Source of the DNA: DASRIA01 sp963724065
GTDB taxonomy: Bacteria > Actinomycetota > Thermoleophilia > Solirubrobacterales > JBBDJG01
DNA: 64,000 nucleotides
Assembly: GCA_963724065.1 (NCBI GenBank)
Contig: CAVRTB010000001.1
Span: 682,001-746,000, forward strand
Direction of reading: 5' to 3'
Below the pieces are notes generated by a model. That model saw nothing but the letters and a program-made list of their open reading frames with translations. It was not told the origin of the DNA and ran no database searches. Of this stretch, positions 42,594-51,028 are shown in pieces; the stretch's first letter is position 1, and each line of letters begins with the position of its first letter. The position numbers and the translations under genes were made by a program.

Positions 42594-44107
42594 GCCCCGT
42601 GGCCGTCTCGAACCTCCCCGTCACCCCCTCGAAGGACGAGGCGCGCGCGCTCGCCCGCGACTACAACGTGATCCCGCTGCGGCACACCTTCATCGACGAC
42701 ATCGAGACGCCGGTGTCGGCGTTCCTCAAGCTGCGCGGGCGCGGGCCCGCGTTCCTGCTCGAGTCGGCCGAGCAGGGCCAGCGCTTCGGCCGTTACTCGT
42801 TCCTCGGCTTCCGGCCGCGCGCGGTCTTGCGCTACGAGGGCGGCAAGATCACCGCGGAGGAGGGCGGGGAGCGCCGCGACCTCGGCGGCGGCGACCCGTT
42901 CGGTGCGGTGAGCGACTACCTGTCGAGCTACCGCGTCGCGCCGCTCGAGGGTCTGCCGCCCTTTGCCGGCGGCGCCGTCGGCATGTTCGGCTACGACCTC
43001 GTGCGCACCGTCGAGCGGTTGCCCGAGCCCAACCCAGACGACATCGGCACGCCGGACATGGCGCTGATGGTGTCCGACGCGCTCGTCGTGTTCGATCACC
43101 TCAGCCACCGCGTCACGATCCTCGTGAACGCGTTCGTCGAGGGCCCGGAGGAGGTCGACGAGGCCTACGACAACGCCGTCGGCCTGATCGAGCGCGCGCG
43201 TGACCTGCTCGCCCAGCCTGTCCCGCGCCGCGAATCCACGGCGGAGCGACCCGCCGACCCTCGCGCGGGCTTCGAGTCGAACATGACCCGTCCCGAGTTC
43301 GAGGCCGCGGTCGAGAAGGCGAAGGAGTACATCTTTGCCGGCGACGCGTTTCAAGTTGTCCCATCGCACCGGTGGACCGGACCATGTCCGGTCCACCCAT
43401 TTTCTCTCTACCGGGGGCTGCGGGTCGTGAACCCCTCGCCCTACATGTACTTCCTCGAGTTCGAGGACTTCGCGATCGCCGGCGCGTCGCCGGAGCCGAT
43501 GCTGAAGGTCGGCGGCGGCCGCGCCGAGGTGCGCCCGATCGCGGGCACGCGCCCTCGCGCGGCGACTCCCGAGGAGGACATCGCGCTCGCCCGCGGCCTG
43601 GTCGAGGACGAGAAGGAGCGCGCGGAGCACATGATGCTCGTCGACCTCGGCCGCAACGACCTCGGGCGCGTCTGCGAGTTCGGGACGGTGCAGGTGGACG
43701 ACCTGATGCACGTCGAGACCTACTCCCACGTGATGCACATCGTCTCGTCGGTGTCAGGGCGCCTGCGTGCCGGGTTGAGCGCGATGGACGCGCTGCGTGC
43801 TTGCCTGCCCGCCGGCACGCTGTCGGGCGCCCCGAAGATCCGCGCGATGGAGATCATCGACGAGCTCGAGCCCGTGAAGCGCGGTTTTTACGGAGGCGCG
43901 ATCGGCTACCTGAGCTACTCCGGCGACCTCGATACCTGCATCCACATCCGCACGGTGGTCGTGAAGGACGGCATCGCCCACGTCCAGGCGGGCGGCGGCG
44001 TGGTCGCCGACTCCGATCCTGCGTACGAGTACCGTGAGACCCTCGCGAAGGCCGGCGCGGTGTTCGAAGCACTTGAACTGGCGTGCCGGCAGGGGGAGTG
44101 GGAGTGA
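42590..44107 (+). CDS. trpE: Anthranilate synthase component I
   Basis: Converts chorismate plus ammonia to anthranilate with TrpG. 505 aa: N-terminal domain with LLES (tryptophan feedback site) and GRYSFLGF; chorismate-binding domain with PIAGTRPRAATPEED, LVDLGRNDLGRV, VETYSHVMHIVSSV, GTLSGAPKIRAMEII and GAIGYLSYSGD. The conserved FQVV-SQR-PF segment reads FQVVPSHRWTGPCPVHPF because a perfect DNA palindrome lies there (43371-43397). Length and frame are intact. ATG 42590 overlaps the hisIE stop. Confidence 0.95.
   Translation: MSPVAVSNLPVTPSKDEARALARDYNVIPLRHTFIDDIETPVSAFLKLRGRGPAFLLESAEQGQRFGRYSFLGFRPRAVLRYEGGKITAEEGGERRDLGGGDPFGAVSDYLSSYRVAPLEGLPPFAGGAVGMFGYDLVRTVERLPEPNPDDIGTPDMALMVSDALVVFDHLSHRVTILVNAFVEGPEEVDEAYDNAVGLIERARDLLAQPVPRRESTAERPADPRAGFESNMTRPEFEAAVEKAKEYIFAGDAFQVVPSHRWTGPCPVHPFSLYRGLRVVNPSPYMYFLEFEDFAIAGASPEPMLKVGGGRAEVRPIAGTRPRAATPEEDIALARGLVEDEKERAEHMMLVDLGRNDLGRVCEFGTVQVDDLMHVETYSHVMHIVSSVSGRLRAGLSAMDALRACLPAGTLSGAPKIRAMEIIDELEPVKRGFYGGAIGYLSYSGDLDTCIHIRTVVVKDGIAHVQAGGGVVADSDPAYEYRETLAKAGAVFEALELACRQGEWE
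43371..43397 (+). repeat. Perfect 12-bp-arm palindrome inside trpE coding sequence
   Basis: GGTGGACCGGAC (43371-43382), CAT, GTCCGGTCCACC (43386-43397), followed by CATTTTCTCTC. Arms are perfect. It resembles an intrinsic terminator but lies in the middle of trpE, within a normally well-conserved active-domain stretch, and leaves the frame open. Confidence 0.85.
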
Positions 44108-44673
44108 TGCGCGTCCTGGTGATCGACAACTACGACAGCTTCACCTACAACCTCGTCCAGTATCTCGGGGAGCTGGGGGCGCAGCCGGATGTCGTGCGCA
44201 ACGACGTGCACACCGTGGATCAGCTGCTCGCGCGCGGCGCCGACCGCGTCGTGATCTCCCCGGGCCCGTGTCGCCCGGCCGACGCCGGCGTGTCGATCGA
44301 GGCGGCGCGGCGCTTCCCGGAGGAGGGCGTGCCGACTCTCGGCGTGTGCCTCGGCCACCAGGCGATGGCGGAGGCCTTCGGCGGCACGGTCGAGGTCGGC
44401 GAGCCCGTGCACGGCAAGACGGCCGAGGTCACCCACGACGGGCGCTCCATCTTCCGCGACGTCGAGAACCCGCTGACGGCGGGCCGCTACCACTCCCTGA
44501 TCGTTGCGCCCGACCTGCCCGGCGACCTCGAGCAGTCGGCCTCCTCGCACGGCACCGTGATGGCGATCCGTCACCGCACGCTGCCGGCCGAGGGAGTCCA
44601 GTTCCACCCCGAGTCGGTGCTCACGGGGAGCGGCAAGCGTATTCTGCGCAACTTCCTCGAGCCGCACCCCTGA
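44107..44673 (+). CDS. trpG: Anthranilate synthase component II (glutamine amidotransferase)
   Basis: Class I amidotransferase supplying ammonia to TrpE; may also serve as PabA. 188 aa: IDNYDSFTYNLVQYLGELG, ISPGPCRP, catalytic Cys in GVCLGHQAMAEAFGG and the His/Glu of VQFHPESVLT. ATG 44107 overlaps the trpE stop by one base. Confidence 0.95.
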   Translation: MRVLVIDNYDSFTYNLVQYLGELGAQPDVVRNDVHTVDQLLARGADRVVISPGPCRPADAGVSIEAARRFPEEGVPTLGVCLGHQAMAEAFGGTVEVGEPVHGKTAEVTHDGRSIFRDVENPLTAGRYHSLIVAPDLPGDLEQSASSHGTVMAIRHRTLPAEGVQFHPESVLTGSGKRILRNFLEPHP

Positions 44674-44834
44674 TGATTGATTCCAAACTCCCCGCACCCG
44701 CGACGACGCTGCGAACCTTCGCTGGATCTGCGTCCTCGGGCTCGCCCATGCCCACCGGCATGGGCTTCGCCCTGCGTCCTTGCCCAGCTCGGTTCTCGCG
44801 CCCTCGCGGGCACGCGGATTCGGAATCAACCATC
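44672..44834. repeat. 163-bp fold-back element with terminal inverted repeats between trpG and trpD
   Basis: GATGATTGATTCC (44672-44684) is matched 12 of 13 by the reverse complement of 44822-44834. Nested inside are GCGAACC/GGTTC-t-CGC, GCTGG/CCAGC, and a central hairpin GCCCATGCC-CACC-GGCATGGGC with GGGC/GCCC beyond it. It contains GGGCTTCGCCC (44762-44772), the reverse complement of the rne-leader hairpin GGGCGAAGCCC. It fills the gap and stops 5 nt short of the trpD ATG. It could be a MITE-like insertion or a regulatory RNA fold. Confidence 0.7.
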
Positions 44835-44839
44835 TACTG

Positions 44840-45889
44840 ATGCCCAACGACACCCTCACCAGCGCGATCGACGCGATCTCCTCGGGCCGCGACCTCACCG
44901 CTTCGGAAGCGCAGGAGGTTCTCGCGGAGATCATGGCCGGATCGGTCGGCGAGGCGCAGACGGCCGCCTTCCTGATCGCGCTGCGCACGAAGGGGGAGAC
45001 GGTCGAGGAGTTGACGGGCCTCGCGCGCACGATGCGCGAGCTGGCGCTGCCGGTGCGCCCGGACGTGGAGGATCTGCTCGACACGGCGGGAACAGGCGGC
45101 GGCGTGCCCACCTTCAACGTCTCCACGACCGCTGCGTTCGTGGCGGCGGGCGCGGGCTGCCCGGTGGCCAAGCACGGCAACCGCTCCGCGACCGGGCTGT
45201 CGGGCTCTGCGGACCTGCTCGAGGCGCTCGGCGCCCGCATCGACCTCGACGCCGGCGCGGTCGCGCGCTGCATCGAGGAGGTCGGCTTCGGATTCATGTT
45301 CGCCCCCGCCCACCATCAGGCGATGCGACACGTCGTGCCCGTGCGTAAGGCTCTGGGGGTGCGAACGATCTTCAACTTCCTCGGGCCGCTCACCAACCCG
45401 GCCGGCGCGGCGTACCAGCTGATCGGCGTGTCCGACCCGGCGTACCTGGACGTGATCGCCGGCGCCCTCGTCGAGCTGGGCGCCCGGCGCGCCGCCGTCG
45501 TGTCGAGCGAGGACGGCATGGACGAGATCAGCATCGCCGGCGAGACGCGCCTGCTCGAGGTGACCCCGGGCGGCGTGACCGTGCACACGGTCTCGCCGGA
45601 GCGGGTCGGGCTCGAGCGCGCGGAGCACGGCGACGTTCGTGGCGGGACGCCGGAGCGCAATGCGGCGACGGCGCGCGCGGTGCTGAGCGGTGAAGCCGGC
45701 CCGCGGCGCACGCTGGTCGTCCTGAACGCGGGCGCCGCGCTGTTCGTCGCGGGCCGCTCTGCGAGCTTCGAGGAGGGCGTGCGCACGGCTGAGGAAGCCG
45801 TGGACTCGGGCGCTGCTCTCGATGCGATGGATCGGTTTGTCGCAAAGACGCACGAGCTCGCTCCGGAGGAGGCCGTTGAGCGTGCTTGA
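44840..45889 (+). CDS. trpD: Anthranilate phosphoribosyltransferase
   Basis: Joins anthranilate to PRPP. 349 aa with LLDTAGTGGGVPTFNVST, VAKHGNRSATGLSGSADLLEALGARI and FNFLGPLTNPAGA. The PRPP loop reads GTGGGVP-TFN instead of the common GTGGDGxxTFN and the SS of VSS is replaced; I infer a clade-specific variant since all else is intact. ATG 44840 has no clear Shine-Dalgarno, since the fold-back element ends just upstream. Confidence 0.94.
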   Translation: MPNDTLTSAIDAISSGRDLTASEAQEVLAEIMAGSVGEAQTAAFLIALRTKGETVEELTGLARTMRELALPVRPDVEDLLDTAGTGGGVPTFNVSTTAAFVAAGAGCPVAKHGNRSATGLSGSADLLEALGARIDLDAGAVARCIEEVGFGFMFAPAHHQAMRHVVPVRKALGVRTIFNFLGPLTNPAGAAYQLIGVSDPAYLDVIAGALVELGARRAAVVSSEDGMDEISIAGETRLLEVTPGGVTVHTVSPERVGLERAEHGDVRGGTPERNAATARAVLSGEAGPRRTLVVLNAGAALFVAGRSASFEEGVRTAEEAVDSGAALDAMDRFVAKTHELAPEEAVERA

Positions 45890-46673
45890 CGACATCACGC
45901 GCGCGGCTCGCGCGCAGGTGGAGCGCCGCCGGGAGCAGGTCTCGCTCGACGAGCTCGAGCGGGCGATCGCGGGCAGGCGCGAGGGCCGGCCATTCAACGA
46001 GGCGCTCGCCGCGCCGGGCATCTCGGTGATCGCCGAGTTCAAGCGCCGCTCACCGGCGGCCGGCGATCTGCCGCGCGGCGCGGACCCCGTCGAGGAAATC
46101 GTGCGCGCCTACGAGCGCGGCGGCGCGGCCGCGCTGTCGATCCTGACCGAGAGCGATCACTTCGGGGGTTCGGTGGCCGACCTGCGCGCAGCGCGCGCGG
46201 TGACCGACCTGCCGATCCTGCGCAAGGACTTCACCGTCGACCGGTACCAGCTGCTCGAGGCCGCGGTCGTGCAGGCCGATGCCGTGCTGCTGATCGTCGC
46301 GGCCCTCGATCGCGAGGAGCTCGAGTACCTCCACGCGGAGGCGGCGGCACTCGACCTCGATTGCCTGGTTGAGGTGCACGACGCCGAGGAGCTCGAGGCC
46401 GCGCTCGCGATCGACGCGGAGGTGATCGGGATCAACAACCGCAACCTCGCCGACTTCAGCGTCGACGTGGCGCGCACGTTCGAGCTACTGGCCGACGTGC
46501 CCGCGGGCAAGACGGTGGTCTCGGAGAGCGGCATCAGCACCCGCCGCCAGATCGATGAGCTCGAGGAGGTCGGCGTCGACGCGGTGCTGATCGGCGAGAC
46601 CCTGATGCGCTCCGAGGACCCGGAGGCCGCGTGCCGCGAGCTGGCCGGGACGGAGGAGGCCACGACGGCGTAG
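45876..46673 (+). CDS. trpC: Indole-3-glycerol-phosphate synthase
   Basis: Closes the indole ring. TIM barrel, 265 aa: VIAEFKRRSPAAGD, LSILTESDHFGGS, LRKDFTVDRYQLLEA, IGINNRNL, VSESGI. TTG 45876 has GGAGGAGG just upstream, inside trpD; GTG 45882 is an alternative. Overlaps trpD by about 14 nt. Confidence 0.93.
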   Translation: MSVLDDITRAARAQVERRREQVSLDELERAIAGRREGRPFNEALAAPGISVIAEFKRRSPAAGDLPRGADPVEEIVRAYERGGAAALSILTESDHFGGSVADLRAARAVTDLPILRKDFTVDRYQLLEAAVVQADAVLLIVAALDREELEYLHAEAAALDLDCLVEVHDAEELEAALAIDAEVIGINNRNLADFSVDVARTFELLADVPAGKTVVSESGISTRRQIDELEEVGVDAVLIGETLMRSEDPEAACRELAGTEEATTA

Positions 46674-46765
46674 CGCTCAAGGGCCGAGCTCGACGCGCCG
46701 AAGCCCAATGAGACCTTCATCCCGCCTTCATCATTCTCTTAGGCGGGGCGACTAGAAAGAGATCC

Positions 46766-48007
46766 GTGGCAACCAACCCTCCCCGTCCGCCTGTTTCCGA
46801 GCGCCTCTCCCGGGGCGCTCGGAACCCCTTCGTCGCCGGCCTGCTCGGCGGCCTCGTCGTGCTCGTCGTGGGCGCGCTGCTGGTCGTGACCGGCGTGGTC
46901 GGCAAGGAGGAGAAGACGACGATCGTGCAGTCGCCCGTCGCCGGCTCGGTCCCGAGCACGGACGAGGGCAAGGGCGCGGGCCTGACGGTCAACGGGATCT
47001 ACAAGCGCGACGCTCCAGGCGTCGTCTTCATCCGCGCTGAGGTCACGCAGCAGACCGACTCGCCGTTCGGCATGCCCCAGGACCAGCGCGGCACCGCGAC
47101 CGGCTCGGGATTCGTGATCGACAAGCAGGGCCACATCCTCACCAACGCGCACGTCGTCGAGGGTGCCGGCAAGGTCGACGTCAGCTTCGGCGACGACAAG
47201 ACGGTCGACGCCCGGGTGCTGGGCCGCGACGCGAGCACCGACGTCGCGCTCCTGAAGGTCGATCCCGGCGACGTCAAGCTCAACCCGCTCGACCTCGGCG
47301 ACAGCACGAAGGTCGAGGTGGGCGACGCGGTTGTCGCGATCGGCAACCCCTTCGGCCTGGACCGGACGGTAACCACCGGCATCGTGAGCGCCCTCCAGCG
47401 CCAGCTCGAGGCCCCCAACGGCTTCTCGATCAGCAACGTGATCCAGACCGATGCGGCGATCAACCCCGGTAACTCGGGCGGGCCGCTGCTCGACAGCTTT
47501 GGCCGCGTGATCGGGATCAACTCCCAGATCGCGACCGGCGGCGGCGGCGGATCGGTCGGCATCGGCTTCGCCGTCCCGATCAACACGGTCAAGAAGATCT
47601 CCGACCAGCTCAAGGACAGGGGTAGGGTCGACCACGCCTTCCTCGGCGTCACCGGTGTCTCGATCTCGAAGTCGATGTCCGACAACCTCAACCTCCCGAC
47701 CGACGAGGGCGTGCTCGTGCAGCAGTCGAGCGGCCCGGCGAAGAAGGCCGGCATCCGCGGCGGCGACACCCAGGTGTCGATCGGCGGCTCGGACATCCTG
47801 CTGGGCGGCGACGTGATCACGAAGATCGGCGGCAAGCAGGTGAAGTCGATGGAGGACGTGATCCGCGTCGTCGACTCCAAGGAGCCCGGCGATCCGGTGA
47901 CCGTCTCGCTGCTGCGCGGCAAGGACGAGCGCTCGGCGAAGGTGACCCTGGGCACGCGCCCCGCCTCCGCTGATCGCGGCGGCCAGACACCGCAGCTTTC
48001 CCCCTAG
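46766..48007 (+). CDS. htrA: HtrA/DegP-like membrane-anchored serine protease
   Basis: Envelope stress protease. 413 aa: short cytoplasmic N-terminus, one membrane helix (about residues 23-45), trypsin-like domain with His in LTNAHVVEG, Asp in STDVALLKV and Ser in NPGNSGGPLL, then one PDZ domain (about 290-395). Start GTG 46766, 92 nt after trpC. It separates trpC from trpF; no functional tie to tryptophan synthesis is known. Confidence 0.93.
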   Translation: MATNPPRPPVSERLSRGARNPFVAGLLGGLVVLVVGALLVVTGVVGKEEKTTIVQSPVAGSVPSTDEGKGAGLTVNGIYKRDAPGVVFIRAEVTQQTDSPFGMPQDQRGTATGSGFVIDKQGHILTNAHVVEGAGKVDVSFGDDKTVDARVLGRDASTDVALLKVDPGDVKLNPLDLGDSTKVEVGDAVVAIGNPFGLDRTVTTGIVSALQRQLEAPNGFSISNVIQTDAAINPGNSGGPLLDSFGRVIGINSQIATGGGGGSVGIGFAVPINTVKKISDQLKDRGRVDHAFLGVTGVSISKSMSDNLNLPTDEGVLVQQSSGPAKKAGIRGGDTQVSIGGSDILLGGDVITKIGGKQVKSMEDVIRVVDSKEPGDPVTVSLLRGKDERSAKVTLGTRPASADRGGQTPQLSP

Positions 48008-48059
48008 GCTCAGCGCCGGCGCGAAACCCCCCCGCAACGGGCCCGCGGTGCGTTCGCTC

Positions 48060-48065
48060 TACGAT
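48060..48065 (+). promoter_or_regulatory. Candidate leaderless -10 box (TACGAT) of trpFBA
   Basis: TACGAT ends 6 nt before the trpF ATG, giving the second half of the trp set its own promoter downstream of htrA. Confidence 0.45.
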
Positions 48066-48071
48066 TGGCAG

Positions 48072-48710
48072 ATGGCCGCGAAGGTGAAGATCTGCGGGAT
48101 CACGCGACGCGAGGACGCGGACCTCGCCGTTTCGGGTGGGGCCTGGGCGGTCGGGCTGATCTTCGCCGATGAGAGCCGCCGCCGGGTGGACATCGGCACG
48201 GCCGCCGAGATCGCGACCGCCTACCGCCGCCGCGTCGAGGTCGCCGGGGTGTTCGTGAACGAGCCGCTCGACGACGTGCTCGCCACGCTCGCGAGCGTGC
48301 CGCTCACGCTCCTTCAGTTCCACGGCGAGGAGGGTCCCTCGTACTGTGCCGAGGCCGCGCGCCGCACCGGGCTGAAGGTGATGAAGGCGATGCCCGCCAA
48401 GGACGCGCACGCGGTCCAGGCGCTCTCGGCATACAAGACCGATTTCCACCTGCTCGACGCCTACGTGCCGGGATCGCACGGCGGCACGGGAGAGCGCTTC
48501 GACTGGGAGCTTGCCGGCGCGCACCGCGGGCGCCCGCCGCTCGTGCTCGCGGGCGGCCTCACCCCGGAGAACGTCGACGAGGCGCTGAGGGTCGCGCAAC
48601 CGTATGCCGTCGACGTCGCGGGTGGCGTCGAGGACGCGCCCGGGATCAAGGACCCCGATCGGCTGCGCCGCTTCTTCGAGGCCGTGCAGCAGGCTGCCGC
48701 GCCGGCCTGA
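48072..48710 (+). CDS. trpF: Phosphoribosylanthranilate isomerase
   Basis: 212 aa TIM barrel: KVKICGITRREDADLAVSGGAWAVGLIF, LLQFHGEE, LVLAGGLTPENVDEAL, VDVAGGVEDAPGIKD. ATG 48072 gives the usual N-terminus; GTG 48048 would overlap the proposed promoter. The stop overlaps the trpB ATG by one base. Confidence 0.94.
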   Translation: MAAKVKICGITRREDADLAVSGGAWAVGLIFADESRRRVDIGTAAEIATAYRRRVEVAGVFVNEPLDDVLATLASVPLTLLQFHGEEGPSYCAEAARRTGLKVMKAMPAKDAHAVQALSAYKTDFHLLDAYVPGSHGGTGERFDWELAGAHRGRPPLVLAGGLTPENVDEALRVAQPYAVDVAGGVEDAPGIKDPDRLRRFFEAVQQAAAPA

Positions 48711-49873
48711 TGGCGACCGGGCTCGAGCAGCGCTTCGGCCGCTACGGCGGCCGCTACGTCCCCGAGACGCTGATGCCCGCGCTCGCGGAGCTCGAGCGCG
48801 AGTGGCTCGCCGCGCGCGCCGATCAGAAGTTCCGCGCCCGGCTCGACGGCCTGCTCGCCACCTACGTCGGGCGGCCCTCGCCGCTCTACCGCGCCGAGCG
48901 GCTGTCCGAGCGGGCCGGCTCCACGATCTACCTCAAGCGCGAGGACCTGCTGCACACCGGCGCGCACAAGATCAACAATGCGCTGGGCCAATCGCTGCTG
49001 GCCCAGCGGATGGGCAAGCCCCGCGTGATCGCCGAGACGGGTGCGGGCCAGCACGGCGTCGCCACGGCGACGGCGTGCGCGCTGCTCGGGCTCGAGTGCG
49101 TCGTCTACATGGGGACCGAGGACATGCGGCGCCAGCGCCCGAACGTGGAGCGCATGGGCCTGCTCGGCGCGACGGTCGAGCCGGTCGAGGCGGGCGCGCG
49201 CACCCTCAAGGAGGCCGTCAGCGCCGCGATCCGCGACTGGGTCGCGAACGTCGCGACCACCCACTACGTGATCGGCTCGGCGGTCGGGCCGGCGCCGTAT
49301 CCCGCACTCGTGCGCGACCTCCAGCGCGTGATCGGCGACGAGGCGCGCGCACAGGCGCTCGCCGCCGGCCGGCTGCCCGACCGCGTGATCGCGTGCGTGG
49401 GCGGCGGCAGCAACGCGATCGGCACCTTCGCTGCGTTCATCCCGGACGCGGAGGTGGATCTCGTCGGCGTCGAGGCCGCGGGGGAGGGGCTCGACGGGCG
49501 CCACGGAGCGTCGCTCGCGGCCGGCCGCGAGGGAGTGCTGCACGGCGCCCTGTCCTCCGTGCTCCAGGACGAGGACGGGCAGATCCTCGAGGCGCACTCG
49601 ATCTCCGCCGGCCTCGACTACCCGGGCGTCGGGCCCGAGCACGCGCACCTGCGCGACACCGGCCGCGTGCGCTATGTCTGCGTGACCGACGACGAGGCGG
49701 TCGTGGCCTTCCGTGAGCTCTCGCGCCTCGAGGGCATCATCCCGGCGCTCGAGCCCTCGCATGCGATCGCCTGGGTGCTGGCCAACCCCGTCGCTGCCGA
49801 CTCGATCACGCTCGTGACGCTCAGCGGGCGTGGTGACAAGGACCTCGCCGAGGTCCTGTCGCGCGATGCCTGA
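48710..49873 (+). CDS. trpB: Tryptophan synthase beta chain
   Basis: PLP enzyme joining indole and serine. 387 aa: RYGGRYVPETLMPAL, the PLP lysine in HTGAHKINNALGQ, AETGAGQHG, CVGGGSNAIGTFAAF, and the C-terminal LSGRGDKD. TrpB1 type, matching the presence of trpA downstream. Confidence 0.96.
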   Translation: MATGLEQRFGRYGGRYVPETLMPALAELEREWLAARADQKFRARLDGLLATYVGRPSPLYRAERLSERAGSTIYLKREDLLHTGAHKINNALGQSLLAQRMGKPRVIAETGAGQHGVATATACALLGLECVVYMGTEDMRRQRPNVERMGLLGATVEPVEAGARTLKEAVSAAIRDWVANVATTHYVIGSAVGPAPYPALVRDLQRVIGDEARAQALAAGRLPDRVIACVGGGSNAIGTFAAFIPDAEVDLVGVEAAGEGLDGRHGASLAAGREGVLHGALSSVLQDEDGQILEAHSISAGLDYPGVGPEHAHLRDTGRVRYVCVTDDEAVVAFRELSRLEGIIPALEPSHAIAWVLANPVAADSITLVTLSGRGDKDLAEVLSRDA

Positions 49874-50684
49874 GGCGCAGGTGGCCGCCGGCCGCGAGCG
49901 GATCGCCGCCGCGTTCAAGGGCCACCGCCGCCGCGCGGCGCTGATGCCCTACCTGATGGGCGGCTTCCCGTCGCTCGCTGGGTCGCTGAAGGTGGGGCGG
50001 GCCTACGCAGAGCACGCTGACATCGTCGAGCTGGGCGTGCCGTTCTCCGACCCGCTCGCGGACGGGCCGGCGATCCAGGCTGCGGGCCAGCGCGCGCTCG
50101 ACGGCGGCGCGACGCTCGAGCGGGTGCTCGACGAGGTCGCGGCGCCGCTTGCGCGCGACGTGCCCGTGGTGCTGATGTGTTACGCGAACCCGCTGCTGAC
50201 CCGCGGCCTCGAGCGCGCCGCGGACCTGATCGCGGCGCGCGGGGTGGCCGGCCTGATCGTGCCCGACATGCCCTCCGCGGAAGCCGGGCCGCTGCGCAGC
50301 GCCTGCGACGCGGCCGGGATCGCGCTCGTGCCGCTCGTCGCGCCCACGACCCCGCCGGACGACGTGCGGAGGATCGCCGAGTCCGCCCGCGGCTTCGTCT
50401 ACGTGGTCTCGGTCACGGGCGTGACCGGCGAGCGGGCCGCGATCCCACCGCAGCTCGGTGACATCGTTGAGCGGGTGCGCGAGACGGCTGACGTGCCGGT
50501 GGCCGTCGGCTTCGGCGTCGGCACGCCCGACCAGGCCGCCCAGGTCGGCGCGATCGCCGACGGCGTGATCATCGGCAGCCGCCTGGTCCGCGCGATCGCG
50601 CAGGCGCCCGGCCTCGAGTCCGGCCTTGATGACGTTCGGACCTTCCTAGCCGATAGTGTGCGCGCCCTCGCCCCGAGCACATGA
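49866..50684 (+). CDS. trpA: Tryptophan synthase alpha chain
   Basis: Releases indole from indole-glycerol phosphate. 272 aa: LMPYLMGGFPS, the catalytic Glu in DIVELGVPFSDPLADGPAIQ, MCYANPLL, VPDMPSAEA, VSVTGVTGERAAIP. ATG 49866 overlaps trpB by 8 nt. Confidence 0.95.
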   Translation: MPEAQVAAGRERIAAAFKGHRRRAALMPYLMGGFPSLAGSLKVGRAYAEHADIVELGVPFSDPLADGPAIQAAGQRALDGGATLERVLDEVAAPLARDVPVVLMCYANPLLTRGLERAADLIAARGVAGLIVPDMPSAEAGPLRSACDAAGIALVPLVAPTTPPDDVRRIAESARGFVYVVSVTGVTGERAAIPPQLGDIVERVRETADVPVAVGFGVGTPDQAAQVGAIADGVIIGSRLVRAIAQAPGLESGLDDVRTFLADSVRALAPST

Positions 50685-50718
50685 CCGCCGACCGCCAACT
50701 GCGAACTGTGAACTAGCC

Positions 50719-50880
50719 ATGTGGGTCTTCCTCGGATTCACGGCCGGAATGTGCCTGTTCATCGTCCTCTGGGCGACGGGACTGGCGCAGGACGCGGCAG
50801 GCGTGATCTCGCTCGGCATCCTCGGGATCGGCGTGCTCGCCCAGATGGCCGACAGCCGCGCCAAGAAGACCTCCGCGTAG
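50719..50880 (+). CDS. Small two-helix membrane protein, 53 aa
   Basis: Two hydrophobic segments (FLGFTAGMCLFIVLWATGL and GVISLGILGIGVLAQM) and a basic tail (DSRAKKTSA). Starts at ATG 50719, 35 nt after trpA. No family recognised; composition and position suggest a real gene. Confidence 0.5.
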   Translation: MWVFLGFTAGMCLFIVLWATGLAQDAAGVISLGILGIGVLAQMADSRAKKTSA

Positions 50881-50922
50881 CCGCGACCCGCACGCTCCGT
50901 TTGGCATGTGTCGGGCGTGGGG

Positions 50923-50951
50923 TAGAGAATGCCGGTAAGTGATAAGCATTC
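50923..50951 (+). promoter_or_regulatory. Inverted repeat and possible promoter upstream of the substrate-binding protein
   Basis: GAATGC (50927-50932) and GCATTC (50946-50951) form an inverted repeat with 13-bp spacing, and TAGAGA (50923-50928) may be a -10 box. A mini-hairpin GCC-GAA-GGC follows at 50958-50966. This 148-nt gap probably holds the control region of the importer's binding-protein gene. Confidence 0.35.
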
Positions 50952-51028
50952 CGGTATGCCGAAGGCGCGTGGCCCCCGCCGCGCGGGATCGGACCCGTAA
51001 AGCAACACCTGTCCTAGAGGAGGGAACT

